Assembly (NCBI GenBank): GCA_014879535.1
Contig: JACSRX010000013.1
Coordinates: 1-33,203 of the forward strand
DNA length: 33,203 nucleotides
Direction of reading: 5' to 3'
From: Chthoniobacterales bacterium
GTDB taxonomy: Bacteria > Verrucomicrobiota > Verrucomicrobiia > Chthoniobacterales > JACTMZ01
The notes beneath the pieces were generated by a model. The model ran no database searches and was not told where the DNA came from. It saw only the letters and a program-made list of their open reading frames with translations. This document shows, piece by piece, positions 27,957 through 33,203 of this stretch (the first letter of the stretch is position 1; every line of letters starts with the position of its first letter). A program made the translations under genes and the position numbers.

Positions 27957-28002
27957 GGGCGACAAGTCTGCCACAGACGCCGGGGCGGCGTCATCCCTGC
28001 AG

Positions 28003-28227
28003 TCAGTTTGCGGCGACCGGGCGCGTGTGGCGCCCGCGGCTTTCCCTCCACCCGCCGCGATGTCTCATCACCCAGTCTAAAAGCGCCCGCTCGAAGCCGA
28101 TGTCATGCCCGGCCTTTTCGCTCTCGATCCATTTGTGACGGAGAATTTCCTCCCGCTCGGCGAGAAACTCACGGTAAAGCATGGAGTTGCGGACGAGGCT
28201 GCCGCCCTCGTCGTGGGGGTTTTCCAT
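28003..28227 (-). CDS. Small conserved-looking protein of unknown function
   Basis: 74 residues, not recognised. It is charged and helical: SMLYREFLAEREEILRHKW, then ESEKAGHDIGFERALLDW and VMRHRGGWRESR. The spacing of Trp residues with GHDIGFExALLDW looks like a conserved family motif, not random sequence. There is no signal peptide or zinc site. ATG 28227 is preferred over GTG 28245 because a promoter (TTGACC, 17 nt, CATATG, 8 nt) leads into it. It sits between mrp and pyrR on the same strand, so it may mark the start of a pyr sub-operon. Confidence 0.7.
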   Translation of the reverse strand: MENPHDEGGSLVRNSMLYREFLAEREEILRHKWIESEKAGHDIGFERALLDWVMRHRGGWRESRGRHTRPVAAN

Positions 28228-28264
28228 AACGGGGACATATGCCACACGAGGAGCCTCAGGTCAA
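28228..28264 (-). promoter_or_regulatory. Internal promoter before the 74-aa gene and the pyr genes
   Basis: On the minus strand: TTGACC (28264-28259), 17 nt, CATATG (28241-28236), 8 nt, ATG 28227; shifting one base gives ATATGT with N18/N7. It would let the 74-aa gene, pyrRBC and tgt be transcribed apart from mrp. Confidence 0.5.
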
Positions 28265-28282
28265 GGAAGGGGGTATAATCCG

Positions 28283-29329
28283 TCAAGCGCCCTCCGGCGC
28301 CTCCAAGACTGCCCTCAGCGAACGGGCGATCTTCATGAACTCGCGCCCCACGGCGCTGTCCTGCGAACGGCCGACAATCGGCATCCCCGTATCTCCCGCC
28401 TCGCGCGTGGGGATATCGATGGGCACCTCGCCCAGGAGCGGCACCCCGAGACGATCCGCCTCCCTCTGGCCGCCCCCGCGGCCGAAAATGTCATAGCGCA
28501 CCCCGTCGCCGGGACACATGAAGTGGCTCATGTTCTCGACGATCCCGAGCACGGGAACGTTTGTCTTGTGGAACATTGCCACCGCCTTGCGGGCGTCGAT
28601 CAGCGCCACCTCCTGCGGCGTGGTCACCACCACCGCCCCGGCGAGGGCCACCGTCTGCACCACGGTCAATTGGATGTCGCCCGTTCCCGGCGGGAGATCA
28701 AGAACCAGATAATCCAGAGCGCCCCAGTCCACCTGACGCAGAAACTGCTGCGTGTAGCGGGTCACCATCGGACCGCGAAGCACCGCCGGGGTGTCCGCAT
28801 CAGTCAGGAACCCCATGGACATCAGCTTCAATCCGTAGCGCTCGATCGGGACGATGCGGTTGTCCTCGGTCGCGCAGGGTTGCTCGGTGGTGCCGAACAT
28901 CAGCGCGACACTCGGACCGTAAAGATCGCAATCACACAAGCCGGTCCGCGCTCCGCCCAAGCTGAGGGCCTGCGCAAGATTCGACGCCACAGTGCTCTTG
29001 CCAACCCCCCCTTTGCCACTGGCAACCGCAATGACATTCCCCACTCCCTCGATGCGTGTCGCACCGGGTGAAGAGGCAACCGGAGGCTTCTTCAAGTCAA
29101 TGATCACGTGCGGCGCGCGCACTCCGGGTATCCCCGCCAGGGCTTCCATGCTGCTGCGGTGGATTTGCTGGGCGATTTTCGGGTCCTGGACGGCAAGCCC
29201 CAGTCTCACCACAACCTCGTTGCCGCGCACTTCGGCGCTCTCGATCAGGCCGAACGACACGATGTCGCGGCTGAACCCGGGATATTTCACCGCCCTCAGC
29301 GCCTCACGCACGATTTCTTCAGTCACCAT
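28283..29329 (-). CDS. mrp: Mrp/ApbC-family iron-sulfur cluster carrier ATPase
   Basis: 348 residues. The N-terminal MIP18/DUF59 domain (about 1-85, VTEEIVREALRAVKYPGFSR) is followed by a ParA/MinD-like ATPase with deviant Walker A GKGGVGKSTVASNLA, the LPPGTGDIQLT switch and the family signature NMSHFM. The family carries Fe-S clusters to apo-proteins as a dimer. The usual CxxC of this family, which bridges the cluster, is reduced here to MCPGDG: one Cys, with Asp at the second position. Some lineages (cyanobacteria) lack both. ATG 29329 begins the DUF59 domain; upstream frame is unrelated. It lies 40 bases after rpoN. Confidence 0.92.
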   Translation of the reverse strand: MVTEEIVREALRAVKYPGFSRDIVSFGLIESAEVRGNEVVVRLGLAVQDPKIAQQIHRSSMEALAGIPGVRAPHVIIDLKKPPVASSPGATRIEGVGNVIAVASGKGGVGKSTVASNLAQALSLGGARTGLCDCDLYGPSVALMFGTTEQPCATEDNRIVPIERYGLKLMSMGFLTDADTPAVLRGPMVTRYTQQFLRQVDWGALDYLVLDLPPGTGDIQLTVVQTVALAGAVVVTTPQEVALIDARKAVAMFHKTNVPVLGIVENMSHFMCPGDGVRYDIFGRGGGQREADRLGVPLLGEVPIDIPTREAGDTGMPIVGRSQDSAVGREFMKIARSLRAVLEAPEGA

Positions 29330-29369
29330 GGGATTGCAAAGCGCCCATCCTCGCCGGTCGGGCGGTGCG

Positions 29370-30752
29370 TCAAAAGGATTTTCGCAGGTGGCTGGGCAGA
29401 ATCCCCAGCGCCTCGCGGTATTTGGCCACAGTGCGGCGCGCGACAGGCACTCCGTCTTCCCGAAGCACTGCAACGATTTGCTGGTCGCTCAGCGGACGCG
29501 CCGGATCCTCCCCGCGGATGACCGAGGCGATCACATCCTTCACGCTCGCACTGCTCACCGTGGCACCATCGGCCGCGCGGTATCCCGTGGTGAAAAAATA
29601 CTTCATCTCGAAGACACCCTGCGGAGTCGCCACTGTCTTGCCGGCAATCGCCCGGCTCACGGTCGTTTCATGCACCCCCACCGCGTCGGCCACCTGTGCC
29701 ATGGTCATCGGGGCGAGGGCCGAAACACCCTCCTCAAGGAATGACCGCTGGCGCAAGGCGATCTCCCGCGCGATGGCCAGGATGGTCTGCTGGCGCTGCT
29801 GGATGCTCTTGATCAGGAATTTTCCACCCCGGATCTTGTCGCGCAGGTAGGTGCGCACCTCGGGGGCGCCGACCGCCTCGCCAAGCAGGTCGCGGTAGGT
29901 CCTGCTGATCCGCAATCGCGGCACGCCGTCCCGGACCAGCGAGACGACGAACTCGTCGCCCACTTTCTCAATGACGACATCCGGCGCCAGCACATGGGCC
30001 GCCTGACCCGCGAAGACGCGCCCCGGCTTCGGATTCAGCTGCGCGATGAGGGCTCCCGCCGCGCGCACCTCATCCTGCGACACTCCGAGGGCGGAGGCCA
30101 TTTCGGTGAAATTCTTGCGTCCCAACAAATCCAGTTGCCCCTCCACGATCCGGGCAGCCGTGCCGTGCGACTGCCCGCGACGGGCCAGTTGCAATTTCAG
30201 GCACTCGGCAAGATCCCGCGCCCCGACACCCGGCGGGTCGAGGGTCTGCAGCAGATGGAGCATCTCCACCACCTCCGCTGTTTCCGCCCCCGCTTCGTCG
30301 GCAACCTCCTCGGGTGACGCGGCAAGATAACCATCCTCATTGAGGTTGCCGACCAGCAGGGTGGCAATCCGCCGCTGCACCGGATCGAGCGACAAGCGCC
30401 CGATCTGCTGCTCCAGATGCTGCGCGAGGGTCTCCGGGGGAGCGACCCCCTCGAGAAAATGCCTCCTCCGTGCTTCGGCCTCCGCATCCACCCCTTGGGC
30501 GCCATCCGCCGAAAAAGTGCGCCAGTCCTCCTCCAGATTCCTCAACTCCTCGAATTCATCGTCCTCCGACTCCTCCTCCTCCTTGGCCTCCTCGGGAACC
30601 TCCTCCTCGAGAACCGGGTTGGATTCCAGTTCCTGCCGCACCATCTGCTGCAACTCCAGCGCCGTCGCCTGGAGGATTTCCAGACTCTGCCGCATCTGCG
30701 GCGAAAGAACCTGCTGCTGCCCGAGTTGGGCTGTCTGCTGCATGCCGGACAT
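29370..30752 (-). CDS. rpoN: RNA polymerase sigma-54 factor
   Basis: 460 residues. Region I is Gln/Leu rich (QQVLSPQMRQSLEILQATAL), region II is strongly acidic (EEAKEEEESEDDEFEEL), and region III has the core-binding and helix-turn-helix parts (MAQVADAVGVHETTVSRAI). The RpoN box ARRTVAKYR lies near the C-terminus. It recognises -24/-12 promoters and needs AAA+ activators; none of those is in the window. Start ATG 30752 or 30743 (MQQTAQLGQQ) are both possible and no good Shine-Dalgarno is seen. The gene follows tsaD by 54 bases. Confidence 0.95.
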   Translation of the reverse strand: MSGMQQTAQLGQQQVLSPQMRQSLEILQATALELQQMVRQELESNPVLEEEVPEEAKEEEESEDDEFEELRNLEEDWRTFSADGAQGVDAEAEARRRHFLEGVAPPETLAQHLEQQIGRLSLDPVQRRIATLLVGNLNEDGYLAASPEEVADEAGAETAEVVEMLHLLQTLDPPGVGARDLAECLKLQLARRGQSHGTAARIVEGQLDLLGRKNFTEMASALGVSQDEVRAAGALIAQLNPKPGRVFAGQAAHVLAPDVVIEKVGDEFVVSLVRDGVPRLRISRTYRDLLGEAVGAPEVRTYLRDKIRGGKFLIKSIQQRQQTILAIAREIALRQRSFLEEGVSALAPMTMAQVADAVGVHETTVSRAIAGKTVATPQGVFEMKYFFTTGYRAADGATVSSASVKDVIASVIRGEDPARPLSDQQIVAVLREDGVPVARRTVAKYREALGILPSHLRKSF

Positions 30753-30806
30753 GACAACTACAAGGCCCGCACCCGAGCCTGACTGCAAGCATTTTTCGAG
30801 CCAACT

Positions 30807-31820
30807 TTAGCAATTTTTGAACAATTCCGTCCCTAAAGAGGGGCAAATGTCCATCCCGAGCAGGGAAACCTCCCCCCTGCGCCACCGCTGCGCCGCGGCA
30901 TAGGCAATCATCGCCGCATTGTCCGTGCAAAGCTCCCGGTCGGCAAAGACCACGTCCATGCCAGCCTTCCCCGCCTCCACCACCAGTTCATCACGGAGCC
31001 GCCCATTGAGCCCCACCCCTCCGCTCACTGCGATCAAACGCCTGCGGTTGGCAACCGCCGCCTGCACGGTCTTGTGCACCAACACATCCACCACCGCCTC
31101 TTGGAATCCCGCACAAAGGTCCGCCAGATCCGCCGCAGACATCCCCGGCAGCAGATACCGCACCGCGGTTTTCAGTCCGCTGAAGCTGAAATTGAAATCA
31201 CCCGAATGTTTCATGCCTCGGGGCAGGTCGAAACGCGCCGTGTTCCCGGACCGGGCCTGCGCCTCCACTTCGGGTCCCCCCGGATACCCGAGACCCAGCA
31301 ATTTGGCCACTTTGTCGAATGCCTCCCCCGCGGCATCGTCGAGCGTGCGCCCAAGCAGCCGGTAACTTGCCGCCCCCTCGATATCAACAAGCAGGGTGTG
31401 CCCCCCGCTCACCACCAGCCCGATGGCCTCCGGAACTTCGGGCCGCCCGAAAAACGGTGACAGCAAATGACCCTCGATATGGTTGACGCCCAGGAACGGC
31501 TTTCCCGACGCCAACGCGAACCCCTTGGCAGCCGACGCGCCGACAAGCAACGCACTTGCCAACCCCGGACCGATCGTGGCGGCAAACACATCGACATCCG
31601 CCAAATCGGCGCCCGAATACGACAGCACCTCCTCGACCACGCCGCGCACATTTGCCAGATGGTTCCTCGACGCAACCTCGGGCACCACGCCTCCATACTC
31701 CGCATGGATCCCGGCTTGCGAATGCACCACGCTGCCGCGCAGATCGCCCGTTCCCTCCAGCACTGCCGCCGCCGTTTCGTCGCAGGACGTCTCGAGGGCG
31801 AGCACAAGTTTCCCGCTCAC
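30807..31820 (-). CDS. tsaD: tRNA N6-adenosine threonylcarbamoyltransferase
   Basis: 337 residues, the same length as the E. coli enzyme. It transfers threonylcarbamoyl to A37 of ANN-decoding tRNAs, which include tRNA-Lys(UUU) in this window. The N-terminal LVLALETSCDETAAAVL, the metal-binding His pair in NHIEGHLLSPF, VVSGGHTLL, and the ASNH-type nucleotide site near GGVGLNGRLRDEL are visible. GTG 31820 gives the normal length and a GTGA overlap with the protease stop; AAGGGAGG lies directly before it. A second GTG 15 bases further in (31805, VLALETS) is an alternative. No tsaB, tsaC or tsaE nearby. Confidence 0.95.
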   Translation of the reverse strand: MSGKLVLALETSCDETAAAVLEGTGDLRGSVVHSQAGIHAEYGGVVPEVASRNHLANVRGVVEEVLSYSGADLADVDVFAATIGPGLASALLVGASAAKGFALASGKPFLGVNHIEGHLLSPFFGRPEVPEAIGLVVSGGHTLLVDIEGAASYRLLGRTLDDAAGEAFDKVAKLLGLGYPGGPEVEAQARSGNTARFDLPRGMKHSGDFNFSFSGLKTAVRYLLPGMSAADLADLCAGFQEAVVDVLVHKTVQAAVANRRRLIAVSGGVGLNGRLRDELVVEAGKAGMDVVFADRELCTDNAAMIAYAAAQRWRRGEVSLLGMDICPSLGTELFKNC

Positions 31821-33088
31821 CCTCCCTTGGACGCCTCCGGCGCCCCCTCCCGTGCATGCAGGATCACCCCGCGAAGGGCGTCCACCGCGCGCCGAAGCGG
31901 TGTATCCTCCACCGGTTTGAGGTCCCGGCGCTCGCTTCCGGGCGGCAAATCCTCCTGCCTGCGCCATCCGAGCAGTCGAGCTTCGCCGTCCATCGACATC
32001 GCCGCCACGACATGCGGCGCCACCCCGTGGCCGTGGATCATCTTCTTCCCGGGCGTGAAGTATTTCGCCGTGGTCAGGCGCACCGCGGCGCCATCCGGAA
32101 GCGATACCACGCTCTGCACCGATCCCTTGCCGAATGTCGTCTCGCCGACCAGCAACGCCCGCCCGGAATCCTTGAGTGCCCCGGCCACGATCTCCGCGCC
32201 GCTCGCACTTGATCCGTTGACCAGCACCGCCACCGGGTAAGCCCGCGGCTTGCGCCCTTTGGACGGCACGGTGTAGCGCCGCTCCGCCGTGGGGGAGCGA
32301 CCCTCGGTGTAAACTACCAGCGCCCCGGCGGGCAGGAATTCGCCCGCCACATCCACCGCGCTCCCGAGCAGCCCCCCCGGATTGAAACGCAAATCCAGCA
32401 CCAAGGCCTCCATTCCCCGCTTCTCCAGATCGTCCAGCGTCCGCGCAAACTCGCGGCCCGTCGGCTCGCTGAATTGCGTCACCCGCACATAACCGATCTT
32501 CGGCCGCTTTCCATCATCGATGATGGTGGCTCCACGCACGCTCGGCACCTTGATCACCTCGCGCTCCATCTCGAACTTGAGGGGCTTCGTCTCCCCCTCC
32601 CGCCCGACGGTTATGGTGACGGTTGTTCCCGGCACACCGCGCAACTTGTCCACGGCATCGCGCAGAAGCATCTTCTCCGCGCTCTGCCCGTCGATTTCCA
32701 GCAGGACATCGCCCGGAAGCAGGCCGGCCCGGAACCCCGGCGTTCCCTCCATCGGGGCCACCACCGTGAGGCGGTCGTCCTTCATCCCCACCACCACCCC
32801 GAGTCCGCCGAACTCGCTCTTCGTGTCCTCCTGCATCCCCTCGAAATCCTCCGGATCCATGAAATCGCTGTGCGGATCAAGGTCGGAAAGCATCCCACGC
32901 AGCGCGCTGTAAACCAGCGCCTGGTATTCCGTCTTGTCCTCGTCCACGTAATCCTGGCGCACCAACTCCACCACCCGCGCCAGCGTCTTCATCTCGCGGT
33001 AGGGCGACACGTCCTCTTCATCATCCTGCCCGGAAAGGGTCGGCAACACCGCCAGCGAAACGGCCACTGCTATGGGAAACACGCGCAC
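31817..33088 (-). CDS. ctpA: C-terminal processing protease, S41 family with PDZ domain
   Basis: 423 residues. Signal peptide about 1-20 (FPIAVAVSLAVLPTLSGQ). Helical N-terminus, then a PDZ domain (about 85-165, GLGVVVGMKDDRLTVVAPM and GLLPGDVLLEIDGQS) that gates the substrate tail. The catalytic dyad is S296 in NGSSASGAEI and K321 in TFGKGSVQ; their 25-residue separation equals that of E. coli Prc. It should degrade or trim periplasmic proteins from the C-terminus. GTG 33088 is chosen over ATG 33172 because the signal peptide starts there and AGGGAGGGG lies just upstream; TTGCGG, 17 nt, TAGGGA, 7 nt is also present. First gene of the minus-strand array, overlapping tsaD by GTGA. Confidence 0.93.
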   Translation of the reverse strand: MRVFPIAVAVSLAVLPTLSGQDDEEDVSPYREMKTLARVVELVRQDYVDEDKTEYQALVYSALRGMLSDLDPHSDFMDPEDFEGMQEDTKSEFGGLGVVVGMKDDRLTVVAPMEGTPGFRAGLLPGDVLLEIDGQSAEKMLLRDAVDKLRGVPGTTVTITVGREGETKPLKFEMEREVIKVPSVRGATIIDDGKRPKIGYVRVTQFSEPTGREFARTLDDLEKRGMEALVLDLRFNPGGLLGSAVDVAGEFLPAGALVVYTEGRSPTAERRYTVPSKGRKPRAYPVAVLVNGSSASGAEIVAGALKDSGRALLVGETTFGKGSVQSVVSLPDGAAVRLTTAKYFTPGKKMIHGHGVAPHVVAAMSMDGEARLLGWRRQEDLPPGSERRDLKPVEDTPLRRAVDALRGVILHAREGAPEASKGG

Positions 33089-33139
33089 AGTCCCCTCCCT
33101 ACCATGTGCCACCGCCTCCCGCAAACACGCCGATGACGC

Positions 33140-33174
33140 TTGGATGGCGCGGACCACGGTGGAATCATCCACCC
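33140..33174 (+). promoter_or_regulatory. Promoter of folK, -10 inside a palindrome
   Basis: TTGGAT (33140-33145), 17 nt, AATCAT (33163-33168), 6 nt, ATG 33175. The -10 lies inside GGTGGA-ATCA-TCCACC (33159-33174), whose last base abuts the ATG. Confidence 0.55.
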
Positions 33175-33203
33175 ATGCGTGTCGGCATCGCCCTCGGCTC
33201 GAA
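33175..33203 (+). CDS. folK: Start of probable HPPK (6-hydroxymethyl-7,8-dihydropterin pyrophosphokinase), truncated by window end
   Basis: Only nine full codons are visible, MRVGIALGS. This is the opening strand of FolK proteins, which normally read on as IALGSNLGD; the next two bases AA allow the Asn. The call rests on that short motif, the start codon position and the promoter in front. It is divergent from ctpA with 86 bases between start codons. Confidence 0.55.

Overview
The window reads as GC-rich chromosome from a member of the Verrucomicrobiota (inference). The basis is a surface protein with autotransporter-associated beta-strand repeats and a C-terminal DxDGD-type segment, a small protein resembling the exosortase-associated TIGR04073 family, a class II (B12-dependent) ribonucleotide reductase, and the overall gene mix. 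Most genes are housekeeping. I see no prophage, transposon, CRISPR array or defence island.

Layout. 2-2296 (+) is the 3' part of a large repeat-rich surface protein. 2349-8975 holds a metallo-beta-lactamase-fold hydrolase (-), a 5-formyltetrahydrofolate cyclo-ligase (+), a COG2426-type membrane protein (-), a CCA/poly(A) nucleotidyltransferase (+), a family 4 uracil-DNA glycosylase, a PlsC-type acyltransferase, an alpha/beta hydrolase and a CoaB-like protein (all +). 9201-12347 is the class II ribonucleotide reductase, with a structured AT-rich leader and a strong terminator. 12475-19334 carries a TIM-barrel isomerase/epimerase, a guanine-deaminase-like protein, tRNA-Lys(UUU) (-), a secreted PrxQ/Bcp peroxiredoxin (-), an unrecognised membrane/TPR protein, ilvD, a HAD phosphatase and an 84-aa orphan. 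19472-22834 (-) is a 1120-aa secreted coiled-coil/TPR protein with tandem internal repeats, divergent from an HNH nuclease and the TIGR04073-like protein. 24081-33088 is one minus-strand array: S41 protease, tsaD, rpoN, mrp, a 74-aa protein, pyrR, pyrB, pyrC, tgt. The last bases are the start of a probable folK.

How the genes work together. pyrR-pyrB-pyrC are joined by ATGA overlaps and run into tgt through a GTGA overlap, so pyrimidine synthesis is coupled to queuosine tRNA modification. ctpA and tsaD share a GTGA overlap. ilvD and the HAD gene share one base, and plsC overlaps the alpha/beta hydrolase gene.

The most interesting signal is in gene starts rather than in a gene. Before many first-in-unit genes there is a sigma-70-like promoter (-35 TTGNNN, 17-18 nt spacer, -10 resembling TANNNT) whose -10 ends only 6-8 nt before the start codon. 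That geometry predicts transcripts beginning at or within a few bases of the start codon (leaderless mRNAs). Several genes inside the minus-strand array instead have Shine-Dalgarno sequences. I located these promoters by eye; no statistics were run.
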